DNA of 64,000 nt from Marthasterias glacialis (GCA_911728455.2 OU452222.1:27084923-27148922), one strand, 5' to 3'; counted from the first letter of the stretch, positions 28,101 through 34,305 are shown. Notes: generated by a model not told the origin, from the letters alone. Translations and numbers: made by a program.

Positions 28101-28859
28101 GACGCACACGCACTGTGAATCATTCCTGCTGATTGGAGCTTTCACGCACTACTGTCTCGTCCCACGCGCGTGTGGCAGTCATACATGTAGCTGCGGTGGT
28201 GTAAAACACCAGAAACGAGCACTGCTGGGATTAGTGTATGTATAGCCTTGATCATGTTGATGTCAAGGCTTTCAGCTAGCTTTGCCGGGGTGGCATTATT
28301 AGCGGTGTGTCACTCCACACCAAATTGTTTTAGACATTGAATAGAAAAGTTGCAATGATTGTAACCCTCTATCCTCCCATCAGTCGGGAGGATGGAGGGT
28401 TACGATCATTGACATTGCAACTATACTAGCATGACTAGCTAGACATACATGTAGAAAAGATCAGTATGCTGGAGCCTGTGATAATCACTTGTTGTTTGGG
28501 TCTACTGCTGCCTCCAGTCCTCTAGAATCCTTCATTTTAGCAGTTGGATATAGTTACTTTAATATTAATTTTAAAAATTAAATAATGTACTTCTACTAGG
28601 GCCTAGGCTTTAGTCATATCATCCTTCCTCCATAATCACTATATTAATGCATTATGTAGGATTTGATTTTTGGAAATGTTGGGACGGGCTGCGGCTGTGA
28701 AGTTGTGTTTTATCACTTCAGGTCTAAACAAGGTTCCAAAACGAACATCAAAATGAAACAACTATGAACATTCAACACAATCTTTCTCACCTCTTGAATA
28801 ACCGAACTGTTCGGTACAAGCAATTTCTGCAAGATTTCTTCGAGAGTACCTGCCATCAT
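1149..28859 (-). CDS. IPO4: Importin-4 (karyopherin-beta family), first 18 coding exons, 3' end off the window
   Basis: Nuclear import receptor of the importin-beta superfamily; the family carries histones H3/H4, ribosomal proteins and other cargo through nuclear pores. Exons, in order of transcription: 28859-28791, 26618-26532, 24767-24688, 23798-23757, 21098-20963, 18707-18528, 17318-17157, 16473-16390, 15217-15068, 14729-14566, 13840-13593, 12634-12527, 11682-11557, 10140-10017, 4193-4082, 2839-2694, 1567-1490, 1309-1149. Frame is kept across all 17 junctions, giving about 752 codons. HEAT-repeat blocks align in order with vertebrate IPO4: LALHLPPEKL-like (MALHLPPEKLLPP), VVRNAALFCLGQFAE, DPDLRRCTYGLFASL, SLKSTEGIV, an acidic stretch in exons 9 and 16, then VENSYMEEKEDAC and VRKAAI. 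Human IPO4 is 1081 aa, so about 330 C-terminal residues are missing below base 1. There are two adjacent ATGs (28859 and 28856); the second has the better context. All introns are GT-AG except intron 5, which has a GC donor at 20962. Intron stretches not listed separately show nothing I can name. Confidence 0.93.
1824..2235 (-). mobile_element. tRNA-Leu-derived SINE, copy 1 (A box deleted)
   Basis: On the minus strand a B box (GGTTCGAGTCCC) is followed by a central domain with TCCTTAAGCAAGACACTTAA and GGATGGGACGTAAAGCC, then a tail with AT-rich triplet repeats near 1830-1855. It aligns base for base with the copies at 42.06 kb and 47.77 kb. Compared with the 42-kb copy, about 22 bases are missing between GCTTGAATC and ACGACACGCC, which removes the A box, so this copy has probably lost pol III promoter function. 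A short related fragment (AGAAACACCGGGG and neighbours) lies near 2550-2600. Confidence 0.85.
3757..3876. mobile_element. Foldback MITE-like element, family A copy 1
   Basis: The ends are inverted repeats: GGTGTGGATTTCACAAAGC on the left and TTTGTGAAGTCCACC on the right. The interior is built from TAGGACTAGT-type blocks. It matches the element at 23428-23567 in inverted orientation. No coding capacity. Confidence 0.75.
4360..4716. mobile_element. Foldback repeat family F, copy 1 (left part, split by the LINE)
   Basis: Inverted ends: TGACCACTGGATCGAAGGTC near 4358-4380 and its complement GACCTTCGATCCAGTGGTCA near 4689-4712. Inside are two tandem units of about 49 bp (core TTGGCTTAATGGAGTTAAGT). 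A second copy at 17.48-18.04 kb is uninterrupted and has the same order: core, unit, right end, then a GTTTTGCA-TTCAC tail. In this copy the tail appears only after the LINE, at 8.79-9.17 kb. Confidence 0.75.
4720..8788 (+). mobile_element. Nearly complete CR1/L2-group LINE (non-LTR retrotransposon)
   Basis: A single long ORF2 (5023-8481) with endonuclease and reverse transcriptase is followed by a 300-bp AT-rich 3' region with AATAAA and a short tandem tail (AAAATTC repeated) ending near 8788. A tail of short tandem repeats rather than plain poly-A fits the CR1/L2 group. No ORF1 is visible upstream. The left boundary is uncertain because the host repeat is itself tandem; it lies somewhere between about 4715 and 5000. 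The element sits inside foldback family F within an IPO4 intron, antisense to IPO4. Confidence 0.85.
5023..8481 (+). CDS. LINE ORF2: APE endonuclease and reverse transcriptase, 1152 aa, intact
   Basis: Nicks target DNA and reverse-transcribes the element RNA. Residues 1-25 are a hydrophobic signal-like leader (LRLLALTLMVVL). Residues 81-88 read DVSINPGP, close to the 2A consensus D-V/I-E-x-N-P-G-P except for S in place of E. APE-type endonuclease spans roughly 262-475, with the TNARSL motif near 266, TESW near 293, GDFN near 410 and SDH near 466, so all the expected catalytic positions are present. Reverse transcriptase spans roughly 690-1000, with TDFSKAFD near 820, GIPQGTKFGP and the catalytic YVDD at 907. 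The C-terminal region (LEYGDVIWH, IQKRACKIM) is typical of the CR1/L2 group. There is no stop or frameshift, so it is either young or still active. Two ATGs lie six bases apart; the first was used. Confidence 0.93.
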   Translation: MEMPTTLRLLALTLMVVLSTSHGTFQRDFGMSPFVFFNRSHESTKLRTSFALTKWTKHGQTVLLIPGNDPDPPINITIYMDVSINPGPSTHGHDLHFYGVTSHVNNGTFMSAEISTTTSTTTTSTDGVPRIPLHLNQLKYSQCQLLHLRTYSNPKARLKQDVLQVLKSNGILRYRGRTAGKSSHIRRHFTRRKFTHRPQPEYVASTIDVRTIKVHTTYRDDTQLDSSHLEGNNRCRNIQLLRCLPRHHVDQPVVRRHSCLPSIFLTNARSLVNKFDEAGLIFELNNVDIGVITESWFTPDIPDNMLNINGYNVFSRCRDLRRGGGVAVYSKNHIPAIKINDIVVPDELECIWVRLRPPRLPRTVSAIAVCAVYITTDSPHQHDQRTLENHLMTSLDLLRTKYPDIGVVILGDFNRMNINSIIAGNDLTQIVDFHTRADAVLDFILTSHNLKSLFEKPVPLSPIGSSDHVCILWNPKVHQKRQNSFQVKRFRPLLNTGIRAFGRWIQSQNWNDILNCTETQGKVDFFYKLLNSAMDLYFPFKTYRNHVNDKPWLTPHIKKLVFDRQVAFNTINKVLWRKYRNLIKREIELAKISYYANRIRNLQNTDPRQWHQQVKKVTNSNKTGLDIDIPGIDGSDLKGKADAINDKLVDVSAHMDHLDTSKLPAFLPAVDPTPHLYPWVVYARLKKIKSSKSSGPDEFPPKLVKEFAYELSVPLTDILNSSFNEGVVPVQWKDAIVVPIPKQFPPSLDKLRPVSLTSVFAKVAEGFITDWILDDIHSKIDLQQFGNVKGVSTNHYLINLMHYLFHGAEGGRNVGTVVLTDFSKAFDLVDHTLLINKIISIGVRGSIVPWICDFLRNRRQCVRYNNVLSNFVCIHGGIPQGTKFGPIGFQILINDAAQNSHSEYWKYVDDLTFAENSKIGSCGHMQDDLDDFKVWADSNHLQLNPSKCQALQVCFNKSQQQRGIFTIGDEPVSFVNEAKVLGVWIQNNLRWDKQISHMLTKANRKLFMLRSLKRFGFSPDELKIVFNGYVRPVLEYGDVIWHSSITSKHIHTIESIQKRACKIMLGNSYNSYESALLSLDLDSLAGRREAHCRRFANGLVDNPRTKDLLPPTRLESHGRNLRNCHNISTIPNRTSRFKNSPIPYFIRLLNSK
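8789..9170 (+). mobile_element. Foldback repeat family F, copy 1 (right part, after the LINE)
   Basis: Starts with two more copies of the tandem unit of about 49 bp that also lies left of the LINE, then the palindrome CGGAATCATGATTCCG. The tail (GTTTTGCAGTTCACGCTGCG, AAAGAGAATCTTTGTTCT, TTTGTGCCAGCGGTACC) is shared with the uninterrupted copy at 17.8-18.0 kb. The open frames here are not supported as genes. Confidence 0.75.
9535..9690 (+). repeat. Dispersed repeat G, copy 1
   Basis: Shares ACTTGTTTCACGTTGTATG, the GATCTTTCGTGC block and GTCGGGTAATTGCGATGAGC with 26140-26300, and in inverted orientation with the foldback at 21163-21326. The order of blocks is the same in all three, so this is one family. 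No ORF. Confidence 0.7.
9779..9986. mobile_element. Foldback MITE-like element, family H copy 1
   Basis: The inverted ends are GGCCTGTTTCAAACGTCGC and GGCATTTGAAGTGGGCC. A related but shorter segment (TTTCAAACGTCGCGCTCCTG to GACATTTGAAACAAGCCTT) lies at 12159-12254. Non-coding. Confidence 0.6.
10617..10922. mobile_element. Foldback MITE-like element, 306 bp
   Basis: The inverted ends are GGGTGCGTTCGAATAGCTTA and GAAGCTAATCGAATGCACCC. Internal blocks such as CACGTGATACTCGTG and CGTGGCTACCACGAGTG are also self-complementary. It lies in IPO4 intron 13. No coding potential; no clear target duplication. Confidence 0.8.
12159..12254. repeat. Foldback family H, partial copy
   Basis: TTTCAAACGTCGC at one end and GACATTTGAAACAAGCC at the other match the element at 9779-9986. 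The upstream 12030-12158 stretch has CG-rich blocks that may belong to the same insertion. Non-coding. Confidence 0.5.
12257..12430. mobile_element. Foldback MITE-like element, 174 bp
   Basis: The inverted ends AGACCTTTATCATGGTGCAG and CTGCCACCATCTTGGTCATG-side complement (right end reads GGTGGCAGCATGATAAAGGT) pair over nearly 30 bp. The element is flanked by TA on both sides, which would fit a Tc1/mariner-type target, though this is weak evidence alone. Located in the intron just upstream of IPO4 exon 12 on the plus-strand map. Confidence 0.75.
15330..15475 (+). repeat. Dispersed repeat J (CCCTCCTACT family), isolated copy
   Basis: AACCCTCCTACTCTCTGACC, then CATTCAATATC, GTTTTGAATGATAGATAAAC and TGAATGCATC, in the same order as the clustered copies at 24.45-26.03 kb. 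Unit length is about 114 bp. Non-coding. Confidence 0.7.
15650..15765. repeat. Half of foldback family K
   Basis: Carries AAACTGCTTACCAGCCAAAA, AATGGCCTCACGTTTGGACC and CTAGCAGAGTC, matching the left arm of the complete foldback at 21577-21760. The right arm is absent. Non-coding. Confidence 0.65.
16490..16725 (+). repeat. Imperfect simple tandem repeat (about 20 bp)
   Basis: Repeated blocks of AAATCAACCATCA plus CTAACAACAA or CAATG, with variable spacing. Located in the intron just upstream (gene sense) of IPO4 exon 8. Low complexity, non-coding. Confidence 0.75.
17480..18040. mobile_element. Foldback repeat family F, copy 2 (uninterrupted)
   Basis: Same organisation as the LINE-split copy at 4.36-9.17 kb: left end (GAATACTGGAACAAAGGTCG), core, one TTTCGGCTCAATGGAGG unit, right end (CCTTGGTTCCAGATTC, complementary to the left), then the GTTTTGCAATTCAC tail with AAAGAGAATCTTTGTTCT and TTTGTGCCAGCGGTAC. 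This copy shows that the two halves at 4.36 and 8.79 kb belong together. Confidence 0.75.
19060..19318. mobile_element. Foldback MITE-like element with 40-bp inverted ends
   Basis: The left end GACCCGATCCATTAAACCCC continues with GCCCCTTAGTTTTGACCAAT. The right end reads ATTGACC-complement (TTGGTCAATGTTTAGGGGGC, then GGGGCTTAATGGATCGGTC). Interior about 170 bp, no ORF of note. In IPO4 intron 5. Confidence 0.85.
20522..20667. mobile_element. Short foldback (hairpin) element, 146 bp
   Basis: The left arm (CATATTGGACTGGCATTATT, then GTGCACCCCTTGGGCCTGTG) is complementary to the right arm (CACAGGCCCTCGGGGTGCAT, then CATTGCCAGTCCATATG), leaving a loop of about 25 bases. Non-coding. Confidence 0.8.
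21163..21326. mobile_element. Foldback MITE-like element, repeat G family (inverted copy)
   Basis: The inverted ends are TTAAAGGCGCAGGGTCGTTG and GATGAACCTGCGCCTTCAA. The interior matches repeats at 9535-9690 and 26140-26300 on the other strand (CCCGACGGCC, GTTCATGTGCATG, AAGGCGACT). It lies about 65 bp upstream of IPO4 exon 5. Confidence 0.75.
21335..21540. mobile_element. Foldback MITE-like element, family M copy 1
   Basis: Long self-complementary structure: GATAAAGAATATTATTTGTG and TGTGTGTTAGCACTGTA on the left pair with TTAACACACATCAGTGTA and ACACAAATAATAAA on the right. The centre pairs again (CCAGAGCCCTGTGAAACAAT with ATTGTTTTCACGGGACTCTG). The same outer arms bound the larger element at 31.41-31.94 kb. 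Confidence 0.8.
21577..21760. mobile_element. Foldback element, family K (complete)
   Basis: The left arm (TTGTCAATGGCCTCACGTTT, then TCTAGCAGAGTC) pairs with the right arm (GACTCTGCTAGGGTCGAAAC, then GTGAGGCCATTAACAA), with about 40 bases between them. A half copy lies at 15650-15765. Confidence 0.8.
22250..22382. mobile_element. Short foldback element
   Basis: GTTATCACATGCCAGCTCGT plus GGAATACGGA on the left is complementary to TCCGTATTCCACTCACGCTT plus GTGAGATAAC on the right. It immediately precedes the repeat that contains the 21-bp minisatellite. Confidence 0.7.
22430..23355. repeat. 21-bp minisatellite, about 44 units, with higher-order structure
   Basis: The unit is GGTTCCAATAGAAATGGGAT plus T, with A/G alternation in CCRATAG. 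Because 21 is a multiple of three, long open frames exist on both strands (heptads such as EPIPFLL on minus and GLVPIEM on plus). These are repeat artefacts without splice or start support. A TTTGCAATAG variant recurs at 22731, 22858 and 22985, exactly 127 bp apart (six units plus one base). The array lies in IPO4 intron 4. Confidence 0.95.
23356..23425 (+). repeat. Flank of the dispersed repeat that hosts the 21-bp minisatellite
   Basis: AGAGGTGCCCTTTATCAAGG and TTGCCTTGTCCTTT match 49318-49370 (AGAGGTGCCCTTTATCAAGA, ATGCCTTGGTGCCC). The left side of the array (22388-22432, GAGGCAGCAGAGGCAAT) matches 49222-49240 (GAGGCAACGGAGGCAAT). The minisatellite therefore grew inside a copy of this repeat. 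Confidence 0.65.
23428..23567. mobile_element. Foldback MITE-like element, family A copy 2
   Basis: The ends GGGTGGATTTCACAAAACTA and CGCTTTGTGAACTCCACACC, with TTAGGACTAGTCCTAACT-type interior blocks, match the element at 3757-3876 in the opposite orientation. Confidence 0.8.
24453..25123 (+). repeat. Tandem cluster of repeat J (about 114 bp units), left part
   Basis: Units start AACCCTCCTACTGTCTGACC at 24453 and 24567 and AACCCTCCTTCTGTCTGACC at 25011. Each continues with CATTCAATATCATCCACTG, GTTTTGAATGATAGATA and CAGCCTGCAATA. IPO4 exon 3 (24688-24767) falls between two units. The last unit stops exactly at the target duplication of the hAT-like element. Confidence 0.75.
25124..25823. mobile_element. 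Non-autonomous hAT-like element, 700 bp, with 8-bp target duplication
   Basis: The element starts CAGCAGCGTAGCGA and ends TCGCTACGTCGCTG; the ends are inverted repeats matching at 12 of 14 positions. The 8-bp direct repeat TACACAAC lies immediately outside on both sides (25116-25123 and 25824-25831). An 8-bp duplication and CAG termini fit the hAT superfamily. No transposase frame is visible, so it must have depended on an enzyme supplied elsewhere. It interrupts the repeat J array: the flanking J sequences join without a gap when one TACACAAC is removed. Confidence 0.85.
25832..26035 (+). repeat. Repeat J tandem cluster, right part after the hAT-like insertion
   Basis: Units begin CAACCCTCTTATTCTCTCAC at 25832 and CAACCCTCCTACTTTCTCAC at 25920, with the usual CATTCAATATCATCCACTG block. 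Non-coding. Confidence 0.75.
26140..26300 (+). repeat. Dispersed repeat G, copy 3
   Basis: AACTTGTTTCATGTTGTAT, TGGTCTTTCGTGCGATAAAA and GTCGGGTAATGGCGATGAGC match 9535-9690 in the same order. It lies directly behind the repeat J cluster. No coding evidence for the short open frames. Confidence 0.7.
27521..27772. mobile_element. Foldback MITE-like element, about 250 bp
   Basis: The ends TAGATGGGCTGCACATGACA and TTTTGCAACCCATCTA are inverted. A second pair lies inside (GACCATCTTTGATGACAAT with ATTGTCATCATTCAAAGATG). In IPO4 intron 1. Confidence 0.7.
28062..28205. mobile_element. Foldback MITE-like element, 144 bp, CG-rich core
   Basis: TTTACACCACCGCAGCT at the left is a perfect 17-bp inverted match to AGCTGCGGTGGTGTAAA at the right. 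The interior has several CG dinucleotides (GTGTCGACGCACACGCAC, CCCACGCGCGTGTGGC). Confidence 0.8.
28330..28427. repeat. Hairpin (foldback) repeat
   Basis: The left arm AAAGTTGCAATGATTGTAAC plus CCTCTATCCTCCC pairs with the right arm GGGAGGATGGAGGGTTACGA plus TCATTGACATTGCAACT. The stem is about 35 bp with a loop of about 7 bases. In IPO4 intron 1. Confidence 0.75.
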
Positions 28860-28981
28860 GATTGTGCGTACAGGTAATGACATTCACACTACAACAACTA
28901 ATGCACAAGCAGCAACACATGGAATAAGTCCCTGGCCGGCCCTGTACGTCTGTGTGTGTGTCCATACAGTACAACATGCAA

Positions 28982-29026
28982 TTACCGCCAATGATCGATG
29001 AGGGCGTTTAGCAGAGAATTGTCCAT
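28982..29026 (-). other. Candidate 14-codon upstream ORF of IPO4
   Basis: On the minus strand, GCCATGGAC opens a 14-codon frame (starting MDNSLLN) that ends in TAA about 120 bases before the IPO4 start codons. The ATG has a strong context (G at -3, G at +4). It is only relevant if transcription starts upstream of 29026, which cannot be read from sequence alone. Confidence 0.3.
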
Positions 29027-29984
29027 GGCGGATAATCCAATAAAAATTACAAAGTGTCCAAAAATCACGAAAAATACTTAGGAACGGCTCACCATGTTAA
29101 AATTTCTTTTGAAATACTCTTCGATTTCTAAGGTTGATTTTTCATGGGATTATCTGGCTGGGAAATTGCCGTTTTTAATCTATGGATGTGTTTTCAATCC
29201 ATCAGGAAAACAAAGGACATTAATGATACTGCCCAACCTTAAAGTTGAATGTTCCAATAACGTGTATTCCTTTCAATGTTTCTTCTTAGATAATATGTTT
29301 GATATTTAAAATTATCGCAGCACATTTGTAAAGGGCCTTGTTGACGCCCTGATCCGCCGCCAAATGTTTGCACGATAGGCGGATCTAGAATATTTGTAGG
29401 GGGTGGCAACAGGAATCGAGACCGAGTTTTCAGTAGGCCTACTGATGAATTACAACGAATTAATTAAAGGGTGTGAAAGGCAACTCACACATGAAGCCCT
29501 TATACGGCGTGGGGTCCGAGCCCGCTCAAGGACCCCGTAAAACGTTTGATTCTAGATGTTCTTTGGTGCAATCTGAGGCGATTCCAGGCCCCTTTCCCCT
29601 CAGTTTTGAGTGAAAAGAGAATTTCATTTGATTTTCAAACCTTTGCGGTAGAATAAAGTTCCTTCGGCTCACATTTCCATCTCGCAAAATAGGGGAGCTA
29701 TATCTGTACATTTTCTGCAGGGTATATTGGTTGCTTGGGGCACAAACATCTTCTAATCAAGACCACTTCATTCATTTTATTTTTTAACTTCAGGGAATGT
29801 GTGGCTCAAGCAAATTTAGAGATGCAACTGGTTACAAAAAAAAAAAAAAAAAAAAAAAGGTCGTACGGCTTCCTAAGGGCCAGTGACAGTGAAGAGTAGG
29901 GGGGGGGGGGTACTAACCCTCCCCCGCTCCCCCTCTCTCCTGCTTTCTTTCCTTTTTATTACTATTTTGATTTAAGATGATGGG

Positions 29985-30195
29985 GTGGAGGTTTAATCAA
30001 ACCCCAAGCCTCCCAAACCCCTTCGCTGCCCCATTGGACTGTCGATCCTGGCTGGGGTGGTTTAGTCGAACCCCAAGCCTCTCTCCTCAACCCTCCTTTG
30101 CCTCCCCATTGGACTGTCGATATCTTGGTTTGGGTGGAGGTTTAGTCGAACTCCAAGTCTCCCCACCCCTTTGCCGCCCCATTGAACCGTCGATT
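29985..30195 (+). repeat. Imperfect tandem repeat, three units of 69-80 bp
   Basis: Blocks GTTTAATCAAACCCCAAGCC (29991), GTTTAGTCGAACCCCAAGCC (30060) and GTTTAGTCGAACTCCAAGTC (30140) are each followed by GCCCCATTGGACTGTCGAT-like sequence. A frame of 113 codons runs through it but has no other support. Confidence 0.75.
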
Positions 30196-30257
30196 TTCAT
30201 AGTCATCAGAGATCGGACTCAGTTCGCCCGCGCACGCGCAATTTATCATCCTGTATT

Positions 30258-30657
30258 CCTTAAAGGCAAAGTATACCTTTGGTTTTTTGAACCGTACGTT
30301 TGCCTTAATGCTATATAATTGTAGATATATACCATAAAACTAACCTGTGTAAATTTCATTTCAAGAGGTGGCAGCGTTTTTGAGATATCACCAAAAATCT
30401 GGAGCGGTTGTGTTCACGCAGAAGAAGTATCCGTCATTGGAATACACATTCTGAGAAGCGTTACGGCCATAACGCTTCTCAGATTCAAATTTTTGGGTGA
30501 TAAAAAGTTATATATTTCTCCATAACTGCAGTACTTCGAAGTGAAACGTTTCTCAAAATGCATTATACTATCCAAAGCTGCTGTACTTCTTACCAAGTAA
30601 GTTTTTATTGCCAAAAATTTTCAGAGTCATTACCAAACGTATGCAATGCCTTTAAAG
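30258..30657. mobile_element. Foldback MITE-like element, 400 bp
   Basis: The ends CCTTAAAGGCAAAGTATACC and ATGCAATGCCTTTAAAG are inverted at TTAAAGGCA. The centre holds a near-perfect hairpin (TCTGAGAAGCGTTACGGCC with ATAACGCTTCTCAGA, 30450-30483). Non-coding. Confidence 0.75.
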
Positions 30658-31416
30658 CATTGCTAACGGTTTCTTCTTTAGGAACAATAACACACAAGAA
30701 AAGTTCTTTTATTTCTCTTTTATTTTCAAGTATTATAATTCATAAAAAGAGGAAACAAAGCGATCCTATACTATTAAGGAAGGCTTAAAAACATTTACCA
30801 TAATATTTAATATATGAAATGAGACTGATACCCGCCAGGAAGGCTAGTTCTGTGGCAATTTTGTTATTTATTTTTTTATTGTCTGCAATTCCCAGTCTGG
30901 CTTTCGTTAATTGTTCAGACCGACCATTGATCTTCACGTTTCTCTTTCAAATTTTACTGATGGAACTCGACCATCTTTCTGTCATCTGTATATTCATATA
31001 CTGATTTGAATAGAACTCTTTGAAATTGTTAGTTGACCTGAACAAAGTACGTGTGTTACACGGAGTTACCCAATTATGTCACAATGACAGACTTCGGAAC
31101 GATAGGCCTAGGTGGCAGCAGACTTGCCAGGATTGTCATTGTTTGCGTAGCTATGAGCATTCAGACATTTCCGCGAGCAATGAATAAAATACCTTGATAA
31201 ACCCTTTTAGTGCAGCTTTGCAAATGCACTTTTGTCATTGTACAACTTTCGTGATTGTACAACTTTCAAGCTGTGCTTCGGGAAAAGTTTGCATCCCTTT
31301 CACGGCTTCAGGGCTCTTTTCTGTTTCCCTAAAAAATACCATTTCCCTAATTCCTTTTCTGACACTTTACTAAACGATTTCCAACAATCTAGTCTTTCAT
31401 GCATAATTGCATTGGT

Positions 31417-31940
31417 GATAAAGAATATAACTTTGGTTTTACCCTTTTAACGAAGTGTGGTAAGCACTGCGTGCTCGACGCTTTCGATGAGTCCTGCGGG
31501 GGGAAAACACACAGGCTACCCGGGCCGGATTCGAACCCACGCTCCCATATCACATGAATGTCTTAACGGCTAGACCCATTTTGTTGTCAACTCGGGCGGG
31601 ATTCGAACTCCGTCCCCCTCATAGAGCAAATGAATGTCGTAATGTTAGACAACATAGCATTCTGTCGTCAACTCGGGCGGGATTCGAACCCCCGTCCCCT
31701 TCATAGCAAATGAACGTGTACCTGCTCGACCACCCAACGTGCCCATTCTGTCGTCAACAAGCAGTCTAGGTCGTCTGATGGTTTAAAGACATTTGCTCAA
31801 GAATGAGAGGGGGTGGTCATGCGTTTGGATTCACTCCGGTTCAGCCTATGGATTTTTCCCGCAGGACTGTGAAAGCACACGTGACTCAAGCGCGCACAGT
31901 GCTTCACATATCAGTGTGGGTAAAACCAAACAATGAATCG
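31417..31940. mobile_element. Foldback element, family M copy 2, with a tRNA-like triplet in its loop
   Basis: The outer arms (GATAAAGAATATAACTTTGG, GTTTTACCC, AGTGTGGTAAGCACTGCG) pair with the right side (CGCACAGTGCTTCACATATC, AGTGTGGGTAAAACCAAA). Inner arms GAGTCCTGCGGGGGGAAAA and TTTTTCCCGCAGGACTGTG also pair. About 300 bases of loop between them carry three tRNA-like units, described separately. A compact copy without this insert lies at 21335-21540; another partial end lies near 32280-32340. Confidence 0.75.
31525..31745 (-). repeat. Three tandem tRNA-like units with pol III A/B boxes (tRNA-derived)
   Basis: Read on the minus strand, B boxes GGTTCGAATCCC (near 31680), AGTTCGAATCCC (near 31600) and GGTTCGAATCCG (near 31528) recur every 70-77 bases. 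The first unit has a consensus-perfect A box, TGGTCGAGCAGG (31721-31732). The last has TGGGTCTAGCCGTTAAGAC. No unit folds into a full cloverleaf by eye, so I call them tRNA-derived rather than tRNA genes. Confidence 0.65.
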
Positions 31941-31984
31941 AATCTTCATTCATGCTGTTATACTCATCTGGTCTAAAATATTGA

Positions 31985-32240
31985 TGAAAAGTATCTATAA
32001 TTTAACTACAAAAATATCATACGTCTTTCTTGTGAACTATAAATTACGGATGTGATGGAGTACATGCCTATGTATGATGTTGTTTGAGATACACTTATAA
32101 ACCCCACATGGAAATTTAACATTATGTAATCAACTTGCAAAGTTATAAAGAATAATATCGATAACTTAACTACAAATATCATACTTATTTGTTGTTAAAT
32201 ACAAATAATGGATGCGAGTACAGGCTTATGCAAACTAGTA
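31985..32240 (+). repeat. Diverged tandem duplication, about 165 bp
   Basis: The block AATTTAACTACAAAAATATC, CATACGTCTTTCTTGTG and GGATGTGATGGAGTACATGC is repeated about 165 bases later as TAACTACAAATATCATACTT and GGATGCGAGTACAGGCTTAT. Non-coding. Confidence 0.5.
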
Positions 32241-34149
32241 CATGTAACATCAAAAAGCATTTATGTAATTTTTTTTGCATTTACAGATAAACAATATTAT
32301 TCTTTGTCTGTACACATCGGTGTTGGGGAAAACCAAAATACTAAAGAAAATAACACAACAGGTTCGCTAGTGTAGAGATAGGCTGTTGTCTTACGCGTCA
32401 CAAAATCACAAGCTTCTCTAAGTTCTAACTTTAATCAATCTTAAGAATGAACTGAAGACGATCAATCAATAAAGTAAACGAAGAAAATCTATTTTCTGCA
32501 AGGATCGTCTGTGCGTTTAATCTCTCGTCTCAAGCTTTGTGTTCTTTCTGTCTTTAAGCTTTGTTCAAATAAACTGAGAAAAGATACTTCCTGGTACAAT
32601 AACGAATTGAAGGCGATGAAAATGACGACGGTAAAAAACGATGTCAGTTCCTATCTCTCTGTGCATGAAATGTGTCTAGCAAAATTGCAAAAATACGCTT
32701 CGCATGCAAATGATCTTGAATACATTAAAGTGAGTTGAAAGGTCGAATTCAACATTAGCATATATAAACAAAGTTTCGATGGAGACTACAGCTAGAAATA
32801 TTTCTATGAAAGAGACATTTTATATAGAACAGACTCACAACATTCATTGTTTTGAAGTTGTTTTGTAGACCACCGTTTACAAATGAAAAAAGGTGAACAT
32901 CTCAAAACTTGTACAGCTGTTGTTTTGTTAACTTTTTCATTTATGTGGAAACTATGATAACAACATTAAGATCTCATCGTCAATGTAGTATCTCGCCTGC
33001 CAAGAAATGCCCTGGAATGTACAAGGTCACTCTTTTGTATATTTAAACCGTTACGACACTGATAATTTTGAATTTTATTTCGTAATAAAAAGCTCACTGT
33101 AAACTGGAACTGGGCTACTTCCCCAAACAAGTTTGCAATACAAGTATAACCTCTCTTCTGATTGCCTGAATCTAGTACCCCATCTCCATGCATAGTCAAA
33201 CAGTGTGATTTTTTACTTCAGTACACAGACTTGTTTGGGAAAAAATTATTCGCAACCGGGCTCGACATCACAATAACCAAGATTCATCTCAAGATGAGGA
33301 AGCAAATACTTTTTATCTTGGGGCAAATTGTGATGTCACAATACAACTTTTTTTTTGGTGCTATTGACATCTCAAGTTAAAATAAATACCGAAGTGCTTC
33401 GTGAAATCAAGAACATAGGAAGCTTAGTTTGAATCGCTTTCGATTGTTAATGCCTTTAAAATACAGACATAGAGCAAACTACTTCAAGTTGTTTACGTTT
33501 GTTATACTTCTTGTATGAAATATTTCATTATGTGACTAGCAAAACTGTAACCAAACGTCTTCTTAATTTTTAACCCAATTTTAACCGTAAATATTTCTAA
33601 AATAATTATCCAATACTCCAAATTAACTTAATTAAACTGTATACTACTAACATACTTCTTTATGTCTTCGTTATTTTAAGCAATTACCATGCTGGTTACC
33701 ATCTGCAAAGATACTTACAGCATCTATACTGCACCGTTTATGGAAGGTTTAATTTTTTTACAGTGATTTACATTACAAACACATTAACGTACTGGCGGGT
33801 TGCTACATCGGCGTCCGACGCTGGAAGTGCATAACTCAAAATAAACCTTTGTTGTAGTAGAATACTGGTAGTTTATGAAACGGTAATATGATTAAAATCA
33901 ATGTCACAACATCCAACTTTCATAAAATCGACTGTTGGTGTGACTCTGTCGGTCACAGAATGTATTTGCACGCAGTTTGCCATCAGCTGAGATGACGTAG
34001 AACCCACTACAGGGCACGTTATGATATGTAAACATTGGTTGCGTAATCGGTCTATTGTACTTGTCTTTAAAAACTACCCCTCAGATCAAAAAAAAAAAAT
34101 AAAATAAATAAATAAAATAAAATACAAAATCGGTGAAGCCCGGTAAATG

Positions 34150-34305
34150 TTAAAATTGAATTATCCTTAGAAATATACATTTAAAATTGAATTATCCTTA
34201 GAAATATACATTTAAAATTGAATTATCCTTATAAATATACATTTAAAATTGAATTATCCTTAGAAATATACATTTAAAATTGAATTATCCTTAGAAATAT
34301 ACATT
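34150..34305 (+). repeat. 31-bp minisatellite, five units
   Basis: AAAATTGAATTATCCTTAGA plus AATATACATTT recurs at 34152, 34183, 34214, 34245 and 34276, exactly 31 bases apart, with one A/T change in the third unit. Preceded by an AAATA-rich simple repeat (34088-34125). Confidence 0.95.

Noticed and set aside
31525..31745. Functional tRNA genes
   Set aside because: A and B boxes are present but acceptor, D and anticodon stems cannot be paired by eye; called tRNA-derived repeats instead.
32511..32738. Frame with SWYNNELKAMK, vaguely like the linker of LINE ORF2
   Set aside because: Only one weak motif, no neighbouring endonuclease or RT blocks; too little to call a LINE remnant or exon.
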